From assembly GCA_946894095.1 (NCBI GenBank), contig OX335653.1, forward strand, positions 11,041,001 to 11,105,000: a DNA stretch of 64,000 nt, read 5' to 3'. Below, piece by piece: positions 12,416 through 24,985 of this stretch (positions are counted from its first letter, which is position 1; each line of letters starts with the position of its first letter). The stretch is from Incurvaria masculella (lineage: Eukaryota; Arthropoda; Insecta; Lepidoptera; Incurvariidae). The notes beneath the pieces are model-generated. The model was not told where the DNA came from. It ran no database searches and was given only the letters and a program-made list of their open reading frames with translations. Position numbers and translations under genes: made by a program.

Positions 12416-13596
12416 CACACGCAGCCTCTTTTGTATTCGCGCAGTGCAGGCAGCAACTATTTTAACCTGTAAAGCGAGTTCCGTATGCCGCCGTACGCTG
12501 CCATCCCGTATCGGCATTCATAGTAGGCGTACCAGAAGGAGTGTACAAGGGAGACGGAACACAATTACATATATTGACACTACGATTGACCAGTTAAAGG
12601 TACTCTTACCTATTATTATCCCTAGATCTTATCTCTCAAGACACATGCAAAACTAAGTTTTGATCGAATGTTCTAGAATACACGATTTATAGTTTGTAAA
12701 ATTGTCTAGATATACAGTGAGTGTGTACGTCTTGCCTATGGCCGCACAGTGAAGCAAAATTTTGCTTGTATTAAGTTAAATTTGAAAATGCAATCAATCT
12801 AAATATCTAAACACACAGTTTTAAAATATAAGTTTAATAATTAAAACATAATTTACTATGCATCACATGATTTCGGGTGATAGAAAAAAGTATTTTTGAA
12901 AGCTCCATCACAAATCAGGCAGGCGATTACATTAATAATTTTAAACTCTCGGAGTCGAAATAATGAATGAAATAATTTCCATCAAGGATTAGACCAAACA
13001 CGTTCGCCTATCGGAGCGCAAGGCAAGGAAAGGTTTCTCCGGCATGCGCACGGAGCGGACGGTAGATCCTGCCGCCGGAATGCAGCCGTAATTGACGGAC
13101 CGGTCTCAATCTCGCGAGCATTCGGCGCCTGCGCCCTGACGTGAACATCTCCCCGGATCGATCATCTCTCCTTGCGGCGGAAATAAGATAAACAAATTGT
13201 ATCGTAATTTCAGTATGGACATTTTTTAAGTAGGTGATGCTACAAATGTCTATTTGTGTTAGTTATACACATAGACAAAAGACAACGATTTAAAATAATA
13301 AGACTTTATTGAAGACAATTTAAAAAAATCATTTATAAAACATAGTACACGAAATACTATTTTAAATTCATTCTTCTAGTTCTGAACATGGTGGACTAGA
13401 AGTATTTCGGGTTGAACAGCTAAACTCAACCTCTGTAAGAGAAACCATCCTGCTCCGTTATCTCCTGTCGATTCTCCTATTATTTTTCCAAGACGAGAGA
13501 CTATAGATATAATTTCACAATAAATTATAAATAAGTGGTAACACGCCACTAACAAAAAATTGTATTGCACAGGCAATGTTCAATGCAACTTAAGAA
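12416..13596. other. no gene seen; GC island near 12990-13180
   Basis: The GC island has no convincing open frame, and the flanks are AT-rich. Confidence 0.45.
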
Positions 13597-13775
13597 GGTC
13601 CCTGCTTTCTAGGTGGTAGGGTTAGGTTTCGAATGAAAGAAGGGCGAAATATGAATGAAAAGATGTCCGTATTTTGTTTCTTGTTTCATTTACCAGCCGT
13701 ACCTACTCAAGGGAAGGTTCTGGCATGGCTCGCAAGTTCCTTCGGAAATATGGCGTATTGGGATAATATTGGGAA
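13597..13775 (+). mobile_element. SINE body fragment, diverged
   Basis: Recognisable blocks are ggtccctgctttctaggtgg, gatgtccgtattttg and aggttctggcatggc. Confidence 0.55.
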
Positions 13776-14299
13776 AGTAGGTGTGATCCATTTTTAGTAA
13801 CAAGAAAAAGCTTGTTACTACAATCCTTTCTTTCCTCCGTGGATTGGACACATCCCTCATCATAGTGTACAGCTTTCAGTCGCGAATACATCTGCTATGA
13901 GAGGACAAACACGACAGATTCTGCGTGAAATGGTGTTGCACTAGGCCACACAGTGATTCTCGCAACCGATAATTTTCACAAGTTACAAACTACGCGTATA
14001 CAAATAAAGTACGAAGTTTTAAAGCAACCCAGAATTAACAACTTGATGGTCGAAAATCGTTGAACGTTGCTAATTTTCACACAGGCGCCTATTACAAGAT
14101 GCATGATTATTCCTTGCATTGCTATGTTAACGAAGAGAGTTTCAAATATAACAAAGTTTGCCATAATCAATTTCAAAAAATCCGTTATGGCGCCGCCGCC
14201 GTTGCAACGTTTCTTAAATTTTATTCAAATAACAAACAACTAGACAATACCACCCCTACTGTCATTAGAGTAGCCCAAAACACTACATATAAATTAGGT
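13776..14299. other. no gene seen
   Basis: AT-rich, with no recognised repeat or domain. Confidence 0.4.
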
Positions 14300-14452
14300 T
14301 AGGCCATGCCAGGACCCTCTTCATGACTAAATTAGCACTTCGGCCATCGCTCACTCATTGCGATGAAACTAACCCGGGCGAAATTAACTTCTGCAACCTA
14401 ATAACTTAGGAAGGGGACCTACAGTTTTTCGTGGAATCCGAACCACCAACGA
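14300..14452 (-). mobile_element. SINE body fragment
   Basis: It is a reverse match to the SINE body, with ccatgccaggaccctcttca, aacccgggcgaaatt and gtggaatccgaacc at its upstream limit. The head is missing. Confidence 0.6.
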
Positions 14453-15056
14453 ATACATTAGCTGCCTTTTACGACATGCACGGGAAGAAATTCAGTGGGT
14501 TCAATTATATTATTTTTACGTATTGGAGCTCACAAAGATGAAAAAAAATTTTCTAAGGCAATATGTATAAAATATAGTATAATAAAATATAATAATAATA
14601 TAATATATTTCTTCCAATAGCATTTTTCTTCGCAAACGTTTTTGAAGCTCTAGAGCGGATTGCGGTGATTAGCGAAATCGCTCGGATCGCCTCACTCCAA
14701 GGGTATAATGTAGAGCATTCTAGCGACCGTTTGACCATTACACAGATATTCTGCGCATTCGGATAAGGTTGCGCGGAGGCACGTGAGTATTTCCCGTCGG
14801 CAGACCGCTCCCTCGTACGAATACTCGGAGCCGGAATTGGGCCCCGAGCAGACGCGCCGACGCCGACTAGACGCACCGTACAACGACCAAGGTTGGACGG
14901 GAGCGGCGACCGAAACTGATCTGTATAGCGGCAGCGTAGCTACGCTTCAGAAATAAGTCACTGAACCGGCCATTTAGTTGTCTTGCGAATTCCGGACGCC
15001 TGACATCTAATGTGCAGTTCAGTTCTTAGGGCCCTTGGATTTAAGAAAAACAGGTA
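14453..15056. other. no gene seen
   Basis: It contains the second copy of the short GGCGACCGAAACT segment at 14905-14944 and an (ATA)-rich stretch near 14578-14605. Confidence 0.4.
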
Positions 15057-15241
15057 GGTTACCATGGTAAATTGACTCGTTGGTTGAACGGGCAAATGGT
15101 TGATAAAATTTCACGTTTAGTTGCATTTCGTACTGTGCTAACTGTCATAAGACGTGTTGCCCGGCCAAGTGAACCGAAATTTACCAGTTATATAACTCAC
15201 TTGCTTGTTTAACCAGCAAGTGAATTCACCGTAGTAACCCC
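15057..15241. mobile_element. small inverted-repeat element
   Basis: Arms 15057-15087 (ggttaccatggtaaattgac...) and 15211-15239 are imperfect reverse complements of ~30 bases. A second perfect 8-base hairpin (TCACTTGC / GCAAGTGA) lies at 15197-15223. The left-arm sequence recurs at 27017-27036, so the arm belongs to a dispersed element. Confidence 0.6.
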
Positions 15242-15406
15242 CAGGACTGACCGAATTTATGAGCGAACTGACTGGCCAATGCTTCAGTTAGTTCGCCACA
15301 GATCTCCAGTCTGAAGTTAACACCCACTAAACTTACCTATCACGATATGACTCATACATAACTCTCATCTTACAGTCGCAAAAACCCAACCTCCAAAAAA
15401 CATAAC

Positions 15407-15433
15407 CACACACACAAACACACACACACACAC
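15407..15433. repeat. (CA)n microsatellite
   Basis: About 13 CA dinucleotides with one interruption. Confidence 0.9.
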
Positions 15434-16009
15434 TATTACAACTGGCAACGAATGAGTTGCCTCGCGAGGTCGTCTCTCTCATAATTCTTTGCTCGATGTA
15501 TCCGTATGCAGACGAGCCGCGATGCCATCTTAAGTGTTAACATAAAGCTCGACGTTGTCGGCGGCTCGTGAAACATTCGGGTCGGTGCGTCTAGACTTTA
15601 CGACTATTGAGGCTTTCAACTTTGTTATAGACTACATTTTAGTCATTAAGGTTCTAATCAAAATTGCGTCCATGAAGATCTTTCAATAGCCGGTCGTCTG
15701 TTGTCCACACACTATCTTGACCGTACATGATCGAAAGTCATCTTCCAAATGAAACGTGAAAAAAAAACCCAAATGTCGTACTCCTGATGTCACCACCACC
15801 AGCTACTTGAAAACCGATAGTTAACTTTCGGTTAAATTGCATATTTACACGATGTAACCGAAAGATAATTTTGGGATTTTTGTAGCTGGAGGCTATCGTC
15901 ACGAGTACTTGACTGATACAAAAACACCAGCAGTTGAATGCCCCAGGCAGAGTCGTCATATGTGTTGGAAATATCGAAACATAACAGCGAGCATGTAATC
16001 GATGTAATC

Positions 16010-16215
16010 GCTCCCGCCCGCGACAACTCCACGCGTCGGGTTTTACGGTTTTTTCGCGCGCGCGCGCGCGCGCGCATGCGCCGTGCGGTGGGCGGTAATG
16101 GCGCTGCAGCGTCCGGCCGAACGGGACCGACGGGCGTCACTTTGCATCTCATCACGGCCGCGACCGCGTTGCGTCGCTCCAGATGAGCGGGTCCGGAAGG
16201 CGGTGCCGTCTGCCG
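16010..16215. other. GC island with a (CG)n tract
   Basis: It is GC- and CpG-rich. A near-perfect (CG)10-11 run occupies 16055-16075, a composition known to favour left-handed Z-DNA. No convincing coding frame is present. Confidence 0.65.
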
Positions 16216-18266
16216 GCCCGCTTGGAAAAAACTAGTTCCTGATAAAATGTCACCTGGGCGAAAAACTCGCGAGCGAAAGTTCCGGGAGGCGTATTATATC
16301 AATCGTTTGCGTAGCAATAAGACATATGAGCCGCAAAAGCGTAATGATTATATATACATATAAATATACACGATGATACAAAATACTGAAATAGGAACAA
16401 AAATATGACAAATAATTAATATTCGTCACCGAGCTAAGTTTTTAGGAACCACACGGGCTCAAATATTAATTTCAATGCTTTAAAAGTTTCAATAACCTCG
16501 TCGATGCAAAGACTATAGTTATCGTGCACGGTTTAACATTCCGAGCACACGCAACGGTTGTCTTGTTTCATGCCCTTGAAAAGACAACCGTTACCTATCC
16601 GTCCGTCGGCAACAATCGTTACCGAGCACACATGAAATTCCGCACCCATGCCAAATGTATTATTTTTAACATATCTCACACGAATTACCACAGACGTGTA
16701 ACGGTGACGGAGCGCAAACTGCTTCGGCAACAGCTATGAATCAATTTCACATTAAAATAACTACAAGCATAAAAAAGTCGAGGGACAAAACGATTCCAAA
16801 TTCCATGTAACATTCAGCAATCAAATTTGCAGCTGTTACAGCGCTTGGAGATATTTTATTGCTTTAGGGAAAATTATTGGTAATACTGAGAGTTTTCTGT
16901 ATTCAAATGATTTATCACAAATTTACAGTTGTGCGATTACTGGCTCTTTTGGTATGTACATTTATTACCAAATTTAATCAAGTTACAACCGCTCGTTCAG
17001 TATCCTCGGTAGTCATATCACAAGAAATGAGAACCATAATTGTGTGAGTAATAATGTTTGTGGTAATTTTGAAAATTGTCTATTAACATAATGGAACAGG
17101 AAAAAGAAAGCAGAAAATCGTCATGACCGCTATCAAGCACGCAACCAAATTATTACTATTCTCAAATATAACAAGCATATAACGATCTCCGTAAAACAAT
17201 TCGGTGCAACTGTTCTCGGTGAATCGGGAGAAGCAATCAGAATAAGTGGAAAAGTGTGAGCACATACATCTCGTGTATGCCGACAGTACAATGAGATCGA
17301 AACCCCCAAATGTGGTGGTGCTCCCACGAACAACGGGTCGACTTCCCGCGATCTTTTGTCCGAAGATAGCGGAAGTGACTCGGTAATAATGTATAAATGT
17401 AACAGCGAATATATTCAAAGTAACGTTGCCTAAATTACCGGGCACAAACAAAAGATTGCGCGTGCACGAACATCTACATGTTGATTTTATCGCTGCGATA
17501 TTCGCTAGATTGAGTGCTGCACGTCGTAAAGGCAAACGATCTAAGTAATTACTAGTGAATAACTAAGAACCTTGCCCAATTATTGTACCCGTAAAGTGCC
17601 TACGAATGACTGGACATATATGAAATATTGCAGTGAATAATAACATTGACCGAGCAAAGCGTTAACGGGATAACTTTTGGATTCATTTGGCATTTGAAAA
17701 TATCGTTCTGTAGGTTTTCAGTGGGCGATATTCCCTTAAATATAGTGCCAGTTGGAAAACCGGAAGCTTTTTCAATCAAACTCGGGGCAGGCTGACGGAT
17801 TTATAAACATTCATTTGGCGGCGTGGCGTTCGCAATAGACTCTAAATTATAAGCTAGCAATGAATGTTGTCGGCACAGCAGGCAAGTTCACTAGTTAGGC
17901 GTCTACCATCACTTAGATAGCATCCGATCAGATCATGATGAGACACACATTACTTACCATTTCATAAATTGTGAGTGCGTCACATTCATGAATCAGCAAT
18001 GATGAAAGTCATATACCGACCGCTGTAGACCCTACCTGGCAAAACACGCTAATCTGTTGTGTCTTATATCCGCAGTCGCTTAGGATAGCACGGTACTACA
18101 ATATACACAGTGTAACAACAGCCACTGCAATAATTTCCTTTTCGAAAAAAGTTTAGTGTACCTAAGAAAAACCGTAAATGATTACACTAATAGTATGAAA
18201 ACAAAACGTGCAAGTCTTTCACATTGTGTTGCCATTGGAACAGTGCATCGATTTAAGGTCCTTATT
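16216..18266. other. no gene seen
   Basis: AT-rich. A 150-codon minus-strand frame (17083-17535) has no recognisable domain, and its composition is no different from its surroundings. Confidence 0.4.
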
Positions 18267-18690
18267 TACGGTGACGCTTGGTTCGGGTTATCTCTTTCCC
18301 TAAAATATGGTCGAGAGAGGTGATGGCTGTGCCTGGCGTGATGCTCGTGAACAGATGCTGTTAGTGGGGACTGGCCTGCTCTAATTGGCAACATGTTAGT
18401 TAGCGGGGATAGTATTTGACAATAAAATTATATTTGTCATGAACTCTTGCATACGGCATGAATTGTTAACTTTCGTGAATTCATGTTAATTTAGTGTTAT
18501 ACCTATGTTTCTGTTAAAAAAACGATAAACACTTTTGTAAATTTAGACTAAGTGAACATTAAAAAAAACAGCGGAAAAAAACTTGCCAGCACTTCTTCGC
18601 TGTATTTGGTTTTGCTGAACTGGGCAATGTTAAAATATGACAAATCCGAGTGCAGTGTACATGGATGAAGAATAAACAATAAAATACTTA
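18267..18690 (+). mobile_element. LINE-like 3' end, family X copy 2
   Basis: It matches 46-540. The coding end is broken by frameshift and stop codons (VGTGLL followed by TAA in place of Gln), while the 3' region is well kept (ggcatgaattgttaac, aatttagactaagtgaac, gacaaatccgagtgcagtgt). Confidence 0.6.
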
Positions 18691-19799
18691 AATCAGTTAC
18701 ATTCAAAATTAAGTCAATATTTAAGTAATGCTACCGTGGAATAGATCTGGGCGGAGGTCATAATTTATTATTTTGATGTTATACACACCCCTATAGTCGT
18801 GGGCCCCTTATTCAGAAAGGATCGTCATAAAGACGGCAATTTTTTGGAAAACATGGACCGGTATTTAATTAAGCGGCCCTTTTTCTACTTGGGTCAAATT
18901 TTTGCATGAACATTAAAGTCACATAAACTATGGCATTTTAGTGCTCAAAATAATGCTGATCTAAAATGTTGGTGTCTACGACTGTTTCGAACTATTGGAG
19001 AAGTGCTCAAGGTCATCTTGAACCTGCAGCGAGGGCGCCGCGCGGGACGGAGCGGGAGGTAAGCGGAGGCTCCGCCGTTATGACATTAGACTTTTTGCGT
19101 CGGCATCACTGGGACACTAGTGCCACTCCATTCTCACATTCTCGGCCAATCAATTACGTATTAGGCCTAATGCGGCGCAGATGCGCCTTCCTTGCATCGT
19201 AAGTCACGTGCATTTGCATGGGCGGACGCAAAAACGGCCTCTCACCGTTGGACCGACAACGGGATTGCCGTGAGACCCGAATCGTGCAGCGAATCCGACA
19301 TTCCGGACATGCGAAATTCAAATTAATTACGGTTTTAACCCAATTTATGAATGGTACTTAAATTAAGCCGTTTGAAATTTGCAAGAAGCTAATTACTCAG
19401 AAATAAAGATAGCAAAGCACTGCAATGTTATTTCATCTCGAACTAAGCCCAGCAATTATCTTGCTTACTCTGAGCTCGTACCATTGTTATGCAGTAACGA
19501 ATGAATCCGTTCCCTAAGCAGCGCCGGCGCCGACAAACAAATAATTAAATGTTTAGTGGCCCGCCCGTAAAGAAAGCATTTAAATGGAAGTGGACGCCGG
19601 TTCGGAGATAGCCCTCGGTAGAACAATAGCTCTCGTGCGCTGGGCGGGCGCGGGGCGGGCGCGGGCGGGCGCGGGAGGGCGCGGGCAGGCGTCCCGCGCG
19701 CGTCGTGCACGCCGCCGGCTCCGCGCGCGCACACACGGCCGCCGCCGCCGCGCACCCTTGCACGCTCCGGCGGCACTAACGGGACACCCTTGTACAGCC
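18691..19799. other. no gene seen; very GC-rich block 19590-19790
   Basis: 19640-19690 has repeated GGGCGGGCGC-type runs that could form G-quadruplexes on the + strand. Long open frames on both strands reflect GC content only. Confidence 0.5.
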
Positions 19800-20434
19800 T
19801 TAAGGTGACATAAGACCCTAGAACGACCGTTCGATTTGTATTATTAAATTACTTAATATAAGCAGTTTTCTGAAACCATGGTTATCGGAAAAACTTGATA
19901 TTTGACTATTTTATGATTCAGACTAATAAAAATTGGGCATTAGCATTTAAATTGAAGTCTTGAATTGAGTTGAAAATTTTTGAAATGAAAAACTCCTACA
20001 ACATAGCGATTATCTAGTGTCCCGCTTGGAAACATTTTTCATACGAACTACTATTATTTAAAACATGAGCGATTCTGGGCAAACCAGGGACGAATTCCCC
20101 CAGAATCGCTTATATTTTTATTCATTGTACTGAATATAAAGTTTAAAAAAAATGTTGTCAAGCGCGACACTACAGGATCGATTGGTAAATATTAAAAAAA
20201 TAACCTTACCGCTTATGTTGTGGGACTTATCGCGCTTTGAAAATTTTCAAACCAGTTTAAGGCTAAAATTTTAATGGAAAAGACTAATTTTTATGAATTT
20301 AAATATTTAAATAGTTCCATATCAAGTTTTTCCGATAATCATATTTGAAAATAAGAGCTTATTCTGAAAACTACTAAAAATATAAAACAATAGCTTATCG
20401 GATACGGTCGTTCTAGGGTCATATGTCCCCTTAA
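19800..20434. mobile_element. TTAA-bounded fold-back MITE, copy 1 (635 bp)
   Basis: TTAA at 19800-19803 and 20431-20434 flank long inverted ends sharing GACCCTAGAACGACCGT and its complement. The palindrome continues through the element to an apex near 20075-20115 (gcgattctggg / cccagaatcgc). No coding frame is present. TTAA target duplications are typical of the piggyBac superfamily. Confidence 0.8.
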
Positions 20435-21534
20435 CTAAGCTGCCACCACATATTTCATTAACCACGCTCGATAGTGCCTCGGAAACGTGTACACACCCGA
20501 CAAGACTCGACCGTCGACTCTACAAGCACAGATATACAAGCGACGTCATGTCACGTTGCTTACCATACAGAGGCGATGACGCCCTATTCTACTGGGGGCG
20601 TAGAACTAATAAACTAATACTTAACCAAGGAAGACGCCGCGAAAACCATAATTTTGATTGTAGCAGGTACTTCAACATTAACTAGTACTTTAATGCATGA
20701 TTGCCGAAAAGGCTGCATTGAGTGTATTTCCATGTATTTCAACCTTTTACTTGGAAGCATTAAAAACCTTTTAGCCTATCCACTGCTGAACTTAATTTTA
20801 CAGCCACTCTGCCACGCAAGATTGAACACAAAGTAACTTTCCGAGAACAACTGACCGCCGCCGTCACGGGAAATAACGACAGGAGTGTAATCATTTTACG
20901 TACGTATTCAAACCCGTCGATATATTTGTACCTAAAATCAATGAAGACAACACGCGATAAAAAGAAAGGCAGGGGAACAACAAAAGTAAAAGCGCTCCCC
21001 CCGAAGCGGACGCAGCACGGAGTAAAGCATAAATTCCAAGGACTCGAGCCATAAACATGCCAGGACACGGACGAGATTGCGACTACTGCGCAGACGCGAG
21101 TTGTGAGGACGAACCGAGTCAGCCAGCGTCCATTACCTATGTTACGTCGAACAACGTTCAATTACTTGATATCTCAATGGAAAAACGGATACAACCGGTT
21201 TTTAAGCACACAGTTATTTCCCGCATTTTTTTAAATACATTCTAACACCGTAGATTTAAAACGTAGCCAAGGAAACCGTTACCAAATTTATATACGTGTT
21301 TTTTTAAATACAATCCACTTAGTAATCGCATTTTAGATGACGGCCATAATAATAAATATGGCCGATTACCCTAATTTGATGTTTTTAAAAAATTACATAA
21401 TATAAGATTATTGATCTCTCTGTTTATGGTAATTCCGAGAGCTCGCTGACTTCGAACCGAGTAAGGATCAGCATTTCGGAGTAATCTTCGAAACTGTAAA
21501 CAATGATTAAGGAAACAGCCATCCGCGATGAAAC
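20435..21534. other. no gene seen
   Basis: A 133-codon minus-strand frame (20760-21161) has no recognised domain and is regarded as chance. 20990-21130 is GC-richer. Confidence 0.4.
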
Positions 21535-23009
21535 TTAAGGCGGTATACTGCCTTACTAAGGCCGTTTGCGATAAATTATCGTTTTGAATTTTTTATTTTC
21601 TTATCAAGCACTTTCATGCAAACATGGTTACCGGAAAAACGTGGCATGGAAACACTTATGAACTAAGAAAAGTTAGCTCTTGCCATTAAAATTCAAACCA
21701 ATATGAAAAACTTTAATTTTAACACCTACAATATAACTGTGGTGGATAATTGCATTAGATTAATTAATAGATAATGTAATATTCCGCAACGAAATATTTT
21801 TTATTTGGGCGATATAATAATTACAATGATGCGCTATTCTGGGCAAATTGGGGACAAGTTCCCCAAGAATCGCTCATGCCAAACAAAACATATCTCCATG
21901 GGCGACACTACAAAAATGATTAGTCAATTTAATGGAGTCAAAATGAAATACCCTCAACTTATGTTGATGGAGTTAGCTCGGGTCAAAGTCGTTCAAGTCA
22001 GTTTGAATAATGCTTGAATTTTAATGGCAAGGACCAACTTGTATTGGTATCATCTATACCAATATGTAAAGAGGAAAGGTTTGATTTTTTGTTGTTTATT
22101 TGAATTGAATAGGCTCCGAAACTACTGGACGGATTTGAAAAATTCTTTCACTGTTGGAAAGCTGCAGTATATCCGAGTACCATAGGCTATATTTTATTTT
22201 TAAAAAAAATAGGATCCTTTCCAAAACTCCGATAACGCCACCCAAGGTGCAAACCAAGAATGTTCCTTAGATCGCGTGCGCTGCGTAAACTATTCACGAT
22301 AGAACAAAATGATGTACTACAATTTTATAGAACACATCATTATCTACCGAAAATGTCGCGACAGCATACGTCTAGCTATTATAGTTATGTCACAATAAGT
22401 GTGCATTTATTTTCAAAGAAAAATTTAAATACCGTCGCTTGAAATGTATCTTTATTTGTACCTAGGTATTAATCCTTATCAAAATCAATAAATCATTATT
22501 TAAAACTGCTTCAATACCTTTATATTACTTATTTTTAATTTATTAATTATTCGATTCGGACATTCCATTCGAAAGATATCACGAGTTTAAAAATTAGAAA
22601 AAACTCCGCTCGGCTAGCTATGCGTTTAAGAGTTTGTAGGCGTCACTCAAGGGGGGTGCGGAAGGGGAGTCAAGGCCACAAAATAAACTTGGCGCGTGGC
22701 TCATTCCCGCCGAAATTATGTCTAAGTTTTTGTTTTTTTTTTTCAAATATTGCATTCTAGGTACCTGCTCTTTTTTTAGGAACTACGTAAAAATGGCATA
22801 TTTGTGTTTCATTGTGTCAAAATAATATTTTTTTAAATAATATTATGCCCTTGCAAAGCCGGGACGGGCTGCTAGTAAATCATAAAACGGTTCCATGCCA
22901 ACAATTTCCAATAAGCACGTTTGCATAAAAGTGCTTATTAAGAAACCTAAAAATACAAAATGACAGTTTATCGGATAGTTCTATGTTCTATGGTAGCAAG
23001 TCCCCTTAA
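21535..23009. mobile_element. TTAA fold-back MITE, copy 2, interrupted by a Helitron
   Basis: It is a diverged relative of 19800-20434, with TTAA at 21535-21538 and 23006-23009, a shared apex (ctattctgggcaaattgggg / ccccaagaatcgctc) and a shared gggcgacactac block. Right-arm similarity resumes after the Helitron (ggttccatgccaacaattt versus agttccatatcaagttttt). Without the insert it is about 649 bp. Confidence 0.7.
22050..22875 (+). mobile_element. non-autonomous Helitron, copy 1
   Basis: It starts TC after an A and ends CTAG before a T, with a GC hairpin (gcc...gggacgggc) just inside the end, the hallmarks of Helitrons. The last ~145 bases match 42370-42501 closely. A helicase/Rep gene is absent. 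A 60-codon frame at 22260-22442 is a fragment without a known domain. Confidence 0.8.
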
Positions 23010-23251
23010 TTCAGTTCGACCTTTTAAGGAAATAAATAAATAATTTGTACGTGCCTAATTACTTGACAGGTGTCATTCATTTGGTCCGCAACTAACACAA
23101 GTACGCTGGTAACTGGAACACCGTTACTGTCGACTCCGACCGGTCCACCCGTGTACTGTCGGCCTATCGGACGGCCGCGCAGTAATTACTGCTCGCCGAC
23201 GAGCTTGGGCGATGAACAGTTCGTTAAAACACATAATTAATATGTTTTTAT
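23010..23251. other. no gene seen
   Basis: Short unique spacer; 23130-23210 is GC-rich. Confidence 0.4.
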
Positions 23252-23480
23252 GCACTGGATGGCTAACACCTACTATCACATTCGCCCAGCACACCACATG
23301 GGAACTAGGTGCCATAACAGGACTTTCTGTATATAGCACGGCTGCATTGAAGTGGATGGCAAGCACGGACAATTTTCATTGCCGCTTCAGTCATCGTTCC
23401 TTCGAAGCGATGGTACCTACCCGGGTGGGATGAACCCTATCACCTAGGAAGAAATATTTTACCTGGAATCTGAAACACAA
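23252..23480 (-). mobile_element. SINE copy, nearly full body
   Basis: It is a reverse match of most of the SINE body, from ggatggctaacacc through cacatgggaactaggtgcca and cggacaattttcattgccgc to cacctaggaag. The head is missing. Confidence 0.75.
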
Positions 23481-24599
23481 ACGACCAGTGGGACTACTAA
23501 GTACCGAAACCCATACATCACACGCATATACAGAGTTACTTAGCGACAACATACACACTGCCCGTGATTATATTTAGAAATATTAGCAAAATAAGTTTTA
23601 ATTTTTCAAATCTGTGCGAAAGAACCATGAAACCGATTATCAGAGCGAAAGAAAATGGAATTCCCAGGCGGTCCTAGGTTATACCAGAGATATTAAGTGC
23701 TTCGTAAAGGCAAGGTACCGAGCACCCGTAATCGTAGAGCACGTGGAAGCAGCGTGATGGTATGCAGGTATAACGTTTGCCTAGCACCATGTAACTGTGA
23801 TCCCGTAAATTCAATACCAGTGTGTGTGGGTGTGGTGTAATGTGGGAAAGGGAAGGGGAACATATAGTAGGTAGTTCTAAAGACGTTACTAGCTAGCTAT
23901 ACAGAATAAAATAGAATGACTTTTCATAGTTTTTAACTAGTAACCAACCATTTATCTGCTTTTTAAATCACACTGGTTAGTTCTAGTGAATTTGTAGCAA
24001 GGTAATATTCTGTTATATCTGTACGCACACAATACTCTTGCAAACATCGCATCGGCCACAACCAGAAGCAGGTACAGCAGATAGCAGTCAGACGAGCAAG
24101 TGCGCTGCGTCTGAACGGTGTCGAGCGAGCGCCGCGGGCAAGTTGCCGTGCGAACACTGTCAACACGCGTCCGCTGACAATGCTTTACGATCAATAACGA
24201 CGCGACACTCGGGTGCCGGCGGTATGCAGTGCGCCGCGGCGCAGGTTACGACACATTCCACGGTTTTACGGTCGATAACAAAGATTCGTTTTCGATATCA
24301 TCGTCGGTGCGAAGCCGCAGCGCAATTTTCCGCGGACGGAGCCGGATGGCGGCGGAAAATGGAGCCGAACCTGTAAATCGGATTCATCACGTACTGGCGG
24401 CGGCTGTCATTACCGGCGATCGAGAGATTCCTTGCGGTGTGGCCGCCGCCGCCGTCCCCGCCGTCCCCGCCGCGCCGCTGTCGAGGAGACGCCAGCGACA
24501 ACCGAAGGGGCCCGATTACGATACGTGCGTTGACGATTGCATTCAGCATTCAACTATGTTGCTTATCGCGCGCTTGGCGGATAAGAGCTAGACGTGAAA
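23481..24599. other. no gene seen; GC island 24040-24540
   Basis: The island has CCG-rich stretches (24440-24480) and open frames on several strands without domain matches. Confidence 0.5.
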
Positions 24600-24985
24600 A
24601 AATGTTTGAGGGACACATTATTTTATGGGAAACCGGTATGGGTGGCTGTGCTGAGAGACCAGAGGTACTCAGAAAAGCTACATACACCTCACCCCGCTCA
24701 ACGAGGAACCATAGCAGCGTATTTGCGGACTATCGATGAGCTATCGAGAATGTTGAAATTACGTTTGAAGACTCCCAGGTCATAGATTTGAGGAAAGACA
24801 CCCGGCGAAGACAGTTCCATATCCTGGGTGCGAGAGAAATGAGTTTCGTAAACGGTTCATTCTCAAAAGCCTAATGTCAACCACAAGGGGGGGCTCTGAT
24901 TCTCTGCGGCGGATGCTCCGGAAATAGGTTGGATCGGGAGGAAAAAGGAATGCAAGTTCCGCAAAACAACGACCATGGTAGTACC
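24600..24985 (-). pseudogene. LINE reverse-transcriptase C-terminal tail and 3' UTR, relic copy
   Basis: The minus-strand translation includes VVDIRLLRMNRLRNSF, aligned with VDIRLFRTNRFSNSS of 51600-51868, then a frameshifted tail (GVFKRNFNILDSS). 24719-24980 is homologous at DNA level to 51600-51868, and the 3' flank matches 11055-11120. Stops and frameshifts show it is dead. Confidence 0.65.

Noticed and set aside
17083..17535. 150-codon minus-strand frame
   Set aside because: No recognisable domain and no compositional shift. Frames of this size occur by chance in 64 kb.
20760..21161. 133-codon minus-strand frame with hydrophobic stretches
   Set aside because: No family resemblance or splice context.
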